From positions 62,001 to 126,000 of the forward strand of contig JAYQTS010000003.1 of assembly GCA_038147755.1 (NCBI GenBank): DNA of 64,000 nt, in the 5' to 3' direction. Positions within the stretch are counted from its first letter, which is position 1. Each line of letters begins with the position of its first letter. Of this stretch, positions 29,347 to 39,141 are shown one piece after another. This stretch comes from UBA5951 sp012269555. Lineage in GTDB: Bacteria > Pseudomonadota > Alphaproteobacteria > Puniceispirillales > Puniceispirillaceae. A program made the position numbers and the translations under genes. The notes beneath the pieces are model-generated. The model made no database searches and was not told the DNA's origin. It saw only the letters and a program-made list of their open reading frames with translations.

Positions 29347-30351
29347 ATGGCTAAAACTAAAGCGATGTTATTAGAGGAGATTTATAAGTTAGCATTTACT
29401 AAGTTGGTGGAGGCTGGTTCAGATGAGCACAATGCTTCTATTCTCTCAACTGTTTTGAGAAACGCAGAGAGAGATGGCTCCCATTCTCATGGTTTATTCA
29501 GGCTACCAGCGTATTTGACTGGACTCAAGTCAGGTAAAATAAACGGTAAAGCTAGGGCAACCATTAGTAAGATTACACCTTCCTTTATTCGTGTGGATGG
29601 AAAACAAGGATTAGCACCAACGGCTCATAATGTTGCTGTTCCAGCGCTTGTTACCGCAGCTCAGAAAACTGGTGTAGCTATCGCAGCTATTCATAGATGT
29701 TTTCATATGGCGGCGTTATGGCCAGAAGTTGAAGCGATTGCTGAAAAAGGTCTTGCTGCTATTGCTTGTACAAATTATATGCCATCAGTGGCACCTGCCG
29801 GTGCTAATAAGGCCTTTTTTGGAACAAATCCAATAGCTTTTGCTTGGCCACGTCCAGGTAAAACACCTGTAGTGTATGATATGGCAACTGCAGCAATGGC
29901 GTTGGGAGATGTTCAAGTCGCAGCACGTGATGGCAAGAAAGTACCAGAGGGAACTGGTCTTGATAGTGATGGACAGCCAACCATAGAACCCTCAGCTATT
30001 GTCAAAGGAGGCGTACTTTTGCCTTTTGGTGGGTATAAGGGTTCTGGTTTGTCTATGATGGTTGAATTGCTTACTGCTGGCCTTACAGGAGAGACTTTCT
30101 CTGATGAAACAAAGGCCCAAGACAATGCAGACGGAGGACCTCCGATTGGAGGACAATTTCTTTTGGCGATGTCACCTGAAATCATTGCAATAGATGATTG
30201 GCAAGAACACTGTGATTTGTTTTTTGAGCGGATAAGTGGTTTGCCTGGGGAGGGTGTGCGGCTCCCAGGGGAAAGGAGGCATAAGAATCGTCTTTCAGAT
30301 GCACCAAGGAAAATAAATTTGGAACTTTTAGAGAAAATAGCTTTATTTTAA
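29347..30351 (+). CDS. Ldh2 family NAD(P)-dependent dehydrogenase (malate/ureidoglycolate/sulfolactate dehydrogenase-like)
   Basis: A 334-residue oxidoreductase of the Ldh_2 family, which uses a fold unlike classical lactate dehydrogenase. Signatures are RNAERDGSHSHGLFRLPAYL (about 37-56, with the catalytic His), GVAIAAIHRCFHMAALWPEVE, FGTNPIAFAWPRPG and LPFGGYKGSGLSMMVELLTAGLTG. Family members reduce or oxidise 2-oxo acids, ureidoglycolate, sulfolactate or cyclic imines. GAGGATATTTA precedes the ATG. It is divergent from the dipeptidase operon and converges on soxG with 12 bases between stops. Confidence 0.88.
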   Translation: MAKTKAMLLEEIYKLAFTKLVEAGSDEHNASILSTVLRNAERDGSHSHGLFRLPAYLTGLKSGKINGKARATISKITPSFIRVDGKQGLAPTAHNVAVPALVTAAQKTGVAIAAIHRCFHMAALWPEVEAIAEKGLAAIACTNYMPSVAPAGANKAFFGTNPIAFAWPRPGKTPVVYDMATAAMALGDVQVAARDGKKVPEGTGLDSDGQPTIEPSAIVKGGVLLPFGGYKGSGLSMMVELLTAGLTGETFSDETKAQDNADGGPPIGGQFLLAMSPEIIAIDDWQEHCDLFFERISGLPGEGVRLPGERRHKNRLSDAPRKINLELLEKIALF

Positions 30352-30363
30352 TAAAATAGTGTA

Positions 30364-30944
30364 TCATTCTTTTTTAAATTCATATTGGTCAGCCGTTTCT
30401 GAAATCAGTTGCCAAATAGACTCTGAATAACTTCTTGGAAGAAAAATTTTCCAGTGATTTTGATTTCGCCATAGTTTTACACTTACTTGCTGAATAGATG
30501 TTGTAATTAATTTACCAACTGGAAATTGTTTTTCTCGTAAATCAACAGGCACAAAATGTGTGAGGAAACTTTTGAAAATATTCCACTTATCTTTATTTGA
30601 ACAAAGCTATGTGACAAATCAATATCCATAACAAAGTCCCGATCAATTCCCCCAAAAACGTTAGAATAGTCATTTAAAACCCACCATTTATAGGGCTCCA
30701 CTCGAACAACGTGAATACTGCCATATTGACATACTATTCCTGGTTTCAAATAATCACTATTAATACTCAGAGATTTAAAATATTTTTTTAAATTATTCAT
30801 TTTAGTAGGCCAGGTTACAATTTGATTTAGTTTAAAGTCTCTTACAAGTTCAAAATCAATTTTGGCTTCACCATTTAATTTTTTGTTTTTTGGAAAATAT
30901 GAGTCCAGTGCATTAATACGCTCTATTTTAGGTGATCTAACCAT
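30364..30944 (-). CDS. soxG: Sarcosine oxidase gamma subunit, frame broken once
   Basis: The last gene of soxBDAG, about 193 residues after repair. It matches SoxG by its position and by DIDLSHSFVQIKISG followed by FVPVDLREKQFPVGK and the C-terminal SESIWQLISETADQYE. The two halves meet near 30581-30582; one added base there reads ISGNIFKSFLTHFVPVDL. Its ATG at 30944-30942 overlaps the region of the soxA stop (30938-30940), which gives translational coupling. The gamma subunit helps to assemble the heterotetramer that oxidises sarcosine to glycine. Confidence 0.85.
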
Positions 30945-33909
30945 GCAGTCTTAGGCCCTCTGGATCATACATTTGGGGAGAAACGATCTCTACATCAAGA
31001 AAATTTGAACGCAATTCGTCGGATAATACAATATTTTTGTCTTTAACATGGGCAAGGCCTCCTGTTATGAAACCGAGCGCTATCCAATGTCCTAGTGCTG
31101 GAGAAAAGGTAACGGATGTTACCCAACCAAGTGGATGCCCTTTTGAATAGCCTGCTTCGTTTAATAACGCTCCAGCTTTGAATGTTTTATTTTTGTTTTT
31201 TGGGAAAATACCAACCAGTTGTGGTCTATTAGGGTCAGTTAGTTTTTCCTATTTTTTAAAACTTTTCCAACATAATCCTTATTGGAGGAAGCCATTTTGC
31301 TAAGTCCGATATCTTCAATAGTAACTCTTCCATCTATTTCAGCGTTTGTTAAATGACCTTTCTCAATACGCAAAGTTCCTAGCGCTTCAAGTCCATAAAG
31401 ACAGCATTCGAATTTTTGACCATTTTCCCAGATAAATTCCATCATTGATTGTGCATAATCACTAGGAATATATATCTCATAGGCAAGTTCACCAGAAAAG
31501 CTGATTCGTGCTATATAGCATGGCACATTTTGCATTAGAACTTGTTTTATGCCCATGAAAGGAAGTGACTCATTCGAAATTTCATTCGGATCATCTACAA
31601 TTTTTGTTAATAAATTTCTTGAATTTGGTCCTGCAATTGCACAGCCACCCCATTGGTCAGTAACAGAAGTTACCTGCACACTTAAGTCAGGCCAACGAAC
31701 CTGTAATAATTCCTCTAACCGGACCATCACAGAAGACGCATTGTTGGTGGTTGTTGTCATTAAATAACAGTTTTCAGACAGGCGCCAAGTCGTGCCATCA
31801 TCAAATACTAAGCCATCGTCACGGAGCATAATTCCATATCGTGCTTTTCCAACTGGTAATTTAGCAAATGGGTTTGTATAAACACGATTAATGAACTCAG
31901 TTGAGTCTGGACCTTGTATTATAATTTTGCCGAGGCTGCTGACATCGCAGATGCCAAGACTTCTTCTGGTTACAGTTGCTTCTCTTATATAAGCCGCTTC
32001 TAGCGATTCAGATTCCATTGGGTAATACCAAGGTCGATGCCATAATCCGGCATTAATCATCACACCCTTATTTTGGATAGAAAAATTATTAAAGGGTGTT
32101 CTCCTGATAGGTTTAAAATGAGACTGTCTATTCCTTCCTGCCAATGCCCCAAGTGAAATTGATGTGTAGGGAGGGCGAAAACGGGTAACACCAACCTCGC
32201 TTATAGAACAATTAAGTGCCTCTGCCATCAGAGCAAGCCCAATAATATTTCCCATTTTCCCTTGGTCTGTTGCCATACCCAGAGTAGTATATCTTTTCAT
32301 ATGCTCTACTGAGATGAAACCTTCTTGATATGCTAAACGTATATCAGAAGAGGTCACATCATGTTGGGGGTCTACGAAGGCTTTTCCTTTTATATTATGC
32401 AAGCAAATTTCATATAACGGAGCCAAAGGAGTTTCCCATCCTCCTATTACAGTGGAGGGTTTATGTTTTTTCTTCGAATTAAAATGAAATATTTCTTTGC
32501 AGACTGAATGCATCCTGCTTTTGTCCAAATTCCTCTAGCAGAACCTATTAAAAATTGATTTGTTATCTCCTGATGATATAAAACACGCATTTTCCTCATC
32601 CCAATTTATTGGATAGCCTTGATGCGAAGCAAGATGTATCACGGGAGACCAACCAGCAGAAATTAAAAGACAATTACAAGATAAACTACCAGCATACCTC
32701 CATTTGTTATTTGAGAACTCAACTAGTTTTATTTTACCAATAGATGAGGTATTAAACCCTTTTTCTGCTTTAACAACGCCAGAACCTAAGAATAAGTTTA
32801 TTCTTAAACCTGCAATCTGCTGTAAGAGTTCGTTTCCTATCTGTTCACGAGCGTCTAGTATTGTAATGGTTGCCCCTGCATTTTCTAAGTCTATTGCTGT
32901 TTCATAAGCTGAGTCATTATTTGTGCTTATAACAATTTTTTACTTAATAATAAATTGTAACGGTTAAGATAAGTTCGAGCAGCACTAACGCTCATAATTC
33001 CAGGTAAATCATTATTAATGAAGGCATAACTTCTCTCGATGGCACCGGTAGCCAATATTATTTGTTCTGCTCTGCAAATATTAAATTGTTGTCTTGGCTT
33101 TTTTGAGGAAGTTTTATGCTCTTTGGCTGGCATAACTTGCACAAGTCCTACTGTTTTATCATCGTATAAACCAAAAGCAGTTGTACGAGTTAAAATTGTA
33201 ACCCGTAGTTTTTTAAGTGCTTCAATTTTTGTCTCAAGTTCTACTGTATCTAGCTGACTTAAATAGCTCCCACCAATTGCATAATCTTGTTCAACAATTA
33301 AGACATCTTTACCTGCCTCTGCTGCAGAAATAGCTGCTTGAAGACCAGCTGGTCCAGTTCCAATAACCAAAACATCTGTATGAGTATGCTTATGCTCATA
33401 GCAATCTGATCTGGCAGCCTGGATGATTTTCCAAGTCCTGCAGCCTTTCGAATAAAGTGCTCAAAAAACATCCATATTTTTGTGCCGCGTCCCCATTCGA
33501 ACGGAGGTATGCCCATGAACATTTTATAATAAAAACCGGCTGCAAAAAATCTGCCCAATACATTCAGAATACTTCCAATATCAAATTTTACTGAAGGCCA
33601 AGCATTCTGAGAATAAACAGAGAGACCTTGTGTTAATTCTGTAGTGGTTGCTCTAACATTTGCTTCAGTGTAAGCACCTTTTCCAATAGTAACGAGTGCT
33701 CCAGCTTCCTCTACACCAGCAGACATGATTCCACGTGGTCTATGGTATTTAAAGCTTCTACCAATCACATGTTGATTATTTGCTAATAAACCGGCTGCAA
33801 TGCTATCACCTTTTTTGGCATAGAATTTTTTATTATTCCAAAAGAAAAAAATAACATTCTCTTCTACATCATCAGTCCGAGATTGGTTTTTTTTGCGAAT
33901 AGGGTTCAT
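30938..33909 (-). CDS. soxA: Sarcosine oxidase alpha subunit, frame broken five times
   Basis: About 990 residues once repaired, the usual SoxA size. Order: Fer2_4-type N-terminus (FYAKKGDSIAAGLLANN, RSFKYHRPRGIMSAG), FAD/NAD domain (VIGTGPAGLQAAISAAEAGKDVLIVEQ), and C-terminal GcvT-like folate domain (WHRPWYYPMESE ... GPNSRNLLTKI), ending in MYDPEGLRLHG at 30938. Breaks: an unresolved site at 33400-33440, six T at 32936-32941, five A at 32550-32554, six T at 32466-32471 and five T at 31243-31247; one base at each of the last four restores the frame. The start ATG at 33909 overlaps the soxD stop as ATGA. Confidence 0.88.
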
Positions 33910-34190
33910 GTAGTTTTCTCTATTTGTTTTTGCCAATCACTATGAGCAAGGTTAACAGAGAAAATTTTATGGGTTACTGTATCTCGTTCAACCAGCAACC
34001 ATGAACGACAGCCATGAGTGTGTTGCCAAGTCTCGATTTGCCTCCCATAGGTATTTTTTCTCAGAAAAACAGCATCATACCAACTATTCTCATCCGCGTT
34101 CAAAGCAGGAAATGTAATTTGACCTTCCCTTCCATAACTAAATTCACTTTGGTCGCGCTTTCCACAAAATGGACATTCTATTTGGATCAT
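33906..34190 (-). CDS. soxD: Sarcosine oxidase delta subunit
   Basis: A 94-residue zinc-binding subunit. CPFCGKRDQSEFSYGREGQ at the start and ETWQHTHGCRSWLLVERDTVT later hold the expected Cys and His ligands. Its length and the position between soxB and soxA are those of SoxD. It starts 11 bases after soxB and overlaps the soxA start by four bases. Confidence 0.95.
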   Translation of the reverse strand: MIQIECPFCGKRDQSEFSYGREGQITFPALNADENSWYDAVFLRKNTYGRQIETWQHTHGCRSWLLVERDTVTHKIFSVNLAHSDWQKQIEKTT

Positions 34191-34201
34191 TGTATTAAAG
34201 C

Positions 34202-35482
34202 CTAACCATGCAACTTTGTGTCGGGTCCCGCGCCACGTTCATCAATATAATGACCTCGCTTGAAGCGTTCTAAATCGTGATTCTTTATTATTTCACTTGG
34301 TCTATCATTCGCAATAAGATCTGCAAAATACCAGCCAGAAGCAGGACTTGCTTTAAATCCTCCATAATTCCATCCAGCGTTCAAATATAAATTATCTATT
34401 GGTGTTTTACACATAAAGAACGAGCCATCCATAGACATATCAACTATTCCAGACCAATGTCTTAATAATTTAACTCTTCCAAGGCACGGCATAAGAGATA
34501 TTGCAGATTCTGCTACGTCTTGCACGATTGGTAAATTTCCTCTTTGAGCATAGGATTTATACCAATCGATGTCACCACCAAATACCAAGCCCCCTTTATC
34601 GGATTGAGATATATAAAAATGTGCGCCTCCAACGCCGAAAACTACTACTTGGTCTAGCAGAGGTTTTAACGGTTCTGTTACAAAAGCCTGTAGTTTATGG
34701 CTTTCAATAGGTAAGTTCCCTAAATTGGCAAGCTCCCATAATCTAGAAGTATTCCCAGCAACTGCCAACGCTATTTTTTTGGCTGATATTTTGCCTCTAT
34801 TTGTTTGAAGGGAAATTATTTTCTGACTTTTTCGGTCAATGGCAGTGACTTCACATTTTTGAATTATATCAACACCAAGTTTATCTGCCGCACGGGCATA
34901 TCCCCAAGCAACTGCATCGTGTCGAGCTGTTCCCGCTCTTTTTTGAACAAGACCACCATAAATTGGGAAGCGAGCATTTCTTGCATAATTCAAATGAGGA
35001 ATTTTCTTTTCTAGCTTTGTACGGGACCATATTTCAGCATCAGAACCGGTTTGACGCATTATATTATATCTTCTAGCAGCTGAGTCTAAAGCACTTGGTG
35101 TGTGATAAAGCGTTATATGTGACCTTTGACTGAACATGACATTATAATTCAAGTCATGACTAAGATTTTCCCACAATTTTAAGGAATGTTCATAAAATTC
35201 TCTATTGCCCCTAAGCATGTAGTTAGAGCGGACTATTGTTGTATTTCGCCCAGCATTTCCTCCACCAATCCACCCTTTTTCAACAACAGCTATATTTTTT
35301 AAATTAAAGTTTTTTGCCAGATAGTATGCCGTTGCAAGACCATGAAGACCCCCGCCCACAATAACAATATCATACTTTGATTTTGGTTCTGGGTCACGCC
35401 ACTGTCTTGACCAACCAGATTGACCAATGAAACCATTTTTTAATACATTCCATGCTGAAAATCTTGTCACTTGCAAGGCCAT
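34202..35482 (-). CDS. soxB: Sarcosine oxidase beta subunit
   Basis: A 426-residue FAD- and FMN-binding subunit that carries the sarcosine oxidation site. The dinucleotide fold is IVIVGGGLHGLATAYYLAKN (about 40-59). TARHDAVAWGYARAAD includes the His region that holds covalent FMN in heterotetrameric enzymes, and NYGGFKASPASGWYFADLIA is the C-terminal FAD segment. It is intact, unlike soxA and soxG. It is the first sox gene; 161 bases separate it from the aldehyde dehydrogenase upstream, enough for its own promoter. Confidence 0.95.
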   Translation of the reverse strand: MALQVTRFSAWNVLKNGFIGQSGWSRQWRDPEPKSKYDIVIVGGGLHGLATAYYLAKNFNLKNIAVVEKGWIGGGNAGRNTTIVRSNYMLRGNREFYEHSLKLWENLSHDLNYNVMFSQRSHITLYHTPSALDSAARRYNIMRQTGSDAEIWSRTKLEKKIPHLNYARNARFPIYGGLVQKRAGTARHDAVAWGYARAADKLGVDIIQKCEVTAIDRKSQKIISLQTNRGKISAKKIALAVAGNTSRLWELANLGNLPIESHKLQAFVTEPLKPLLDQVVVFGVGGAHFYISQSDKGGLVFGGDIDWYKSYAQRGNLPIVQDVAESAISLMPCLGRVKLLRHWSGIVDMSMDGSFFMCKTPIDNLYLNAGWNYGGFKASPASGWYFADLIANDRPSEIIKNHDLERFKRGHYIDERGAGPDTKLHG

Positions 35483-35643
35483 GAAGGAGTAAGGTTAAGG
35501 TTTTCCTTAGAAAGGGAAATTACCTGTCATCTGTTAGAAAAACACCCCATTTTAAAGCTGTCAACGAATTTTGACGAATTAGGAGTGAAAACTTCAATAG
35601 GTAAAAAATGTCAGAAAGTTTATGTGAATTAATATTTGATATA

Positions 35644-37073
35644 CTACCAGCTTGCTGAAATATATTGTGTTTCCATAAATTCGTGCATGCCCTCATGTCC
35701 ACCTTCACGACCTAGACCAGATTGCTTGCTTCCACCAAACGGTGCCGCAGGGTCTGATACCAAACCCCGGTTCAACCCAACCATCCCATAATCAAGGCGC
35801 TCACAAACGTGCATCCCACGTTTCATATCCTCTGTGAAAACATAAGCTACAAGACCATATTCAGTGTCGTTGGCTCGTCTAATTACGTCTTCTGTATCTT
35901 CAAAAGACTGTATAGCGGCGACTGGCCCAAAAATCTCATCAGCAACACACTCTGCTGTTTCTGGCACATTAGTAAGAACAGTAGGTGGATAGTAAAACCC
36001 AGGACCTTCGATATCTTCCCCGCCAAGCTTAATTTCAGCACCTTTAGAAACAGCATCTTTAACAAAAAAGGCTACTTTATCTTTTGTAGATTGATTCACA
36101 AGAGGACCCACATCGGTTTCTGGGTCAAGTCCATTTCCAGTTTTAAGATTTGCCATAGCATTAGTAAATTTAGAAACAAAGTTATCAAAAACTTTTTTAT
36201 GTACATAAAATCTATTTGCAGCGGTGCATGCCTCTCCAAGGTTTCTCATTTTTGCAAGCATAGCACCCTCTACAGCTATATCGATATCTGCATCATCAAA
36301 TACAATTAACGGGGCATTTCCTCCAAGTTCCATGGCTGGTTTTAATACTTGATCTGCCGCAGACCGCAATAATACCCTGACTATTTCTGTAGAGCCAGTA
36401 AATGAAACAACTCGAACGCGGGGTCATGCAATAACCTGTCGACTAATGGTCCCGTCTTTTTGGATGGTAGAACATTCACAACTCCTTTAGGAACACCAGC
36501 TTCCTCAAGTAACGGCATCAAAGCAAGCATGGTCAAAGGCGTTTCAGATGCGGGTTTTATAATTACTGGACAGCCTGCTGCCAATGCTGGAGCAATTTTT
36601 CGTGTACCCATCGCAGCTGGGTAATTCCAAGGTGTAACTAATACTGCAATGCCTGCTGGTTTATGCTGAACAACTATACGTGCTCCACTTGCAGGCGCAT
36701 GCGTGATAAGACCATCGACACGCACCGCTTCTTCTGAAAACCAGCGAAAGAATTCAGCAGCATAGGCCGCTTCACCTCGGGCGTCGTTGCCAGCTTTGCC
36801 GTTTTCTAAAGTTATTAAACGAGCAAATTCTTCCTGCCTTTCGATCATAAGTTCATAAGCTTTACGCAATATTTCGGACCTAGCTCTTGGTGTTCTAGAT
36901 GCCCAATCTGCAAAAGCATCTTGTGCTGCATCTAAGGCTTCATCTGCATCCGCTATTTCAGCGGAAGCGACGGAAGCAAGCACACTTTCATCTGCTGGAT
37001 TAATTACATCGAATCTAGTGTTTTCTGCCCCAGATTTAAAAACGCCGTTAATATATAGATCTGTATATTCCAT
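35644..37073 (-). CDS. gabD: Succinate-semialdehyde dehydrogenase-like aldehyde dehydrogenase, frame broken once
   Basis: About 477 residues after repair. Segments seen: NPADESVLASVASA, VTPWNYPAAMGTRKIAPALAAGCPVIIKPASETP, the Glu in MELGGNAPLIVFDDADID, the catalytic Cys in NLGEACTAANRFYVH, DEIFGPVAAIQSFEDTED and PFGGSKQSGLGREGG. These are typical of the NADP-type GabD group. The frame breaks at four G on the plus strand (36420-36423); one added base reads HDPRVRVVSFTGSTEIVRVLL. It begins 11 bases after the lipoyl protein and so belongs to the E1-lipoyl operon. The exact aldehyde is not certain. Confidence 0.88.
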
Positions 37074-37084
37074 TAAATTTTGCC

Positions 37085-38125
37085 TTAAAGTAATTGTTTT
37101 AAAGGGGATTTTATTCGCCCGCTTAAGTCGCGAAGTAATGAGAGTGCATCTTGCTGAGATATTTTATTGGGTTGCCAATCCAAAGTAATCATATATTGTT
37201 CTGAAAAATCTGAAATCGTAAAATTTATATCTGAAGTAATATCTCCAGAAAGTTGAATAAAATCTGTAGCCGTTAAATCACAAACTTCTGCGGTTATAGC
37301 TATATCATTGTTGGAGGGTCTGATGTTTTCTAACTGAAACTTATCTGGGTCTTGATAAAGGACACTATTTAGCTCCTCTCCAGATTTATAATTAATTCCA
37401 ATAATTTCAGAGTTAATTATTACTCTTAGACTTGCAGAAATGAATGATGCAAAGATTAATTCTGAAGAAATATTTTTTTCAGAGGCAGAGTTTATTTCAG
37501 ACATAAATATCAAAAATGAGGATTTACTAACTAAGCTTGTTGCATTGTTGCGAAGAGGCATTTTTCCTTGGCTGGATAATTGCCTAAGTGAGGACAGGTC
37601 AGCTGCTTTAAAAGGTTCAGTAAAACCTGCTTTTTTGAGCTCAATCAAATTTAGATTTTCAGCTGCCGCAAGAGAGCGTAATTTAGGAGATGCAAGAATT
37701 TTTTCTTTCGTAAATGATGGTCTTTCTATCTTTTGTTCATCTAAACTGCCAGTCGATGCTGAGGGTGCAGGAAAATCTTCTTCTGGTTTTGTCTCTTTTT
37801 CAATGCTTTTCTCATTAGGAAGGTTTTGTTCATTGTCAGTGTAATTTTTTTCACTAGCCCTTTTCTTTTCTTGAGGCGCAGTCTCTAAGTTTTCGACAAT
37901 AAGGGCAACTACTTCACCTACGGGAACATCTGTATTTTCAAATGCCGAAACATTTACCAAGAAACCATCGTGTTGTGCCTCAACCTCCATCGTGGACTTA
38001 TCTGTTTCCACTTCCATGAGGGGGTCACCTTTTTTAACAGCATCCCCCTCATTTTTAAGCCAAGCACCCAACCTTCCTGTTTCCTGAGCCATCCCTAGGG
38101 CTGGCATGATGATTTCATGCGCCAT
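37085..38125 (-). CDS. Short E2-like lipoyl protein with a degenerate acyltransferase domain
   Basis: A 346-residue protein. It has a lipoyl domain (about 1-78, Lys43 in ETDKSTMEVEA), a charged linker (about 85-145), a peripheral-subunit-binding domain (about 150-185, ILASPKLRSLAAAENLNLIEL), and a C-terminal part of about 150 residues where the E2 acyltransferase (about 230 residues) would be. The usual catalytic DHRxxDG is not present; the matching end region reads TLDWQPNKISQQDAL. It may carry acyl groups or bind E1/E3 without being an active transferase. The ATG at 38125 lies one base after the E1beta stop. Confidence 0.8.
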   Translation of the reverse strand: MAHEIIMPALGMAQETGRLGAWLKNEGDAVKKGDPLMEVETDKSTMEVEAQHDGFLVNVSAFENTDVPVGEVVALIVENLETAPQEKKRASEKNYTDNEQNLPNEKSIEKETKPEEDFPAPSASTGSLDEQKIERPSFTKEKILASPKLRSLAAAENLNLIELKKAGFTEPFKAADLSSLRQLSSQGKMPLRNNATSLVSKSSFLIFMSEINSASEKNISSELIFASFISASLRVIINSEIIGINYKSGEELNSVLYQDPDKFQLENIRPSNNDIAITAEVCDLTATDFIQLSGDITSDINFTISDFSEQYMITLDWQPNKISQQDALSLLRDLSGRIKSPLKQLL

Positions 38126-38126
38126 T

Positions 38127-39110
38127 CTAAATTTTTCCTTCAAGAACCATTACAACTCTCTCATGAATCTGCTGAGCTGTAGGAACCGTTAAATCTTCTA
38201 GTACAGGTGAGAAGGGGACAGGGACATCCATTGCGCCAAGTCGCTGTACAGGAGCATCTAAATAATAGAAAGCTTTTTCAGAGATTCTCGCAGCAATTTC
38301 TGCTGTTATTCCATAATTCTGATGCCCTTCATCTATCACAATTGCATGGGAAGTCTTCTTCACAGAATTAATCAATGTTGTTTCATCAAGTGGAGATATA
38401 GTTCTGGGATCAATAACTTCTGCCGAAATATTCTGATCAGCCAGAGTATTAGCAGCCATCTCTGCTTGCTGAACCATGGAGGATGTAGCAATTAGAGTGA
38501 TGTCTGTTCCAGGACGAAGAATATTTGCTTCTCCAAAGTTAATCAAATATTCTTCTTCTGGTACTTCAGCTTTATCGTTATACATCAATTTATCCTCAAA
38601 AATAACAACTGGGTTGTTATCTCTGATAGCGGTTTTCATCAACCCCTTTGCTTCATAAGCAGAAGATGGCATGGCTACCTTTAAGCCGGGTATATGAGCA
38701 ACAAGAGCTTGCAGAGATTGGCTATGCTGAGCAGCTGAACGTCGTGTAGCACCCATATTTGTCCGCAATACCATTGGTACTGATAGCTTGCCTCCTGACA
38801 TATAATGTGTTTTTGCAGCCTGATTACAAAGCTGATCCATTATCAGAAACAAGAAATCACCAAACATAAGGTCGACAATTGGTCTTAATCCTGTCATAGC
38901 AGCACCTACCGCTATCCCTGTGAAGCCTGGCTCTGATATCGGTGTGTCGATTACTCTTTCTGTTCCAAATTCTTCAACTAGGCCAGACAAAACCTTAAAA
39001 GGTGTTCCAGCTTCTGCAACATCTTCTCCAAGGATGATTATACTCTCATCCAATCGCATTTCTTCTGCGATGGCTTCGTTTACAGCTGCCCCAAAGGTAA
39101 TTTCTCTCAT
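38127..39110 (-). CDS. 2-Oxoacid dehydrogenase E1 beta subunit
   Basis: A 327-residue transketolase-type subunit that pairs with the E1alpha encoded just upstream. It starts REITFGAAVNEAIAEEMRLDESIIILGEDVAEAGTPFKV, contains IDTPISEPGFTGIAVGAAMTGLRPIVDLMF and the C-terminal half VIDPRTISPLDETTLINSVKKT. It matches PdhB/AcoB-type subunits over the full length. The substrate (pyruvate, acetoin or a branched oxoacid) is not decided by sequence alone. Confidence 0.92.
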   Translation of the reverse strand: MREITFGAAVNEAIAEEMRLDESIIILGEDVAEAGTPFKVLSGLVEEFGTERVIDTPISEPGFTGIAVGAAMTGLRPIVDLMFGDFLFLIMDQLCNQAAKTHYMSGGKLSVPMVLRTNMGATRRSAAQHSQSLQALVAHIPGLKVAMPSSAYEAKGLMKTAIRDNNPVVIFEDKLMYNDKAEVPEEEYLINFGEANILRPGTDITLIATSSMVQQAEMAANTLADQNISAEVIDPRTISPLDETTLINSVKKTSHAIVIDEGHQNYGITAEIAARISEKAFYYLDAPVQRLGAMDVPVPFSPVLEDLTVPTAQQIHERVVMVLEGKI

Positions 39111-39141
39111 TTTCTACATCCTAAATTAAAATTGTTTTACC

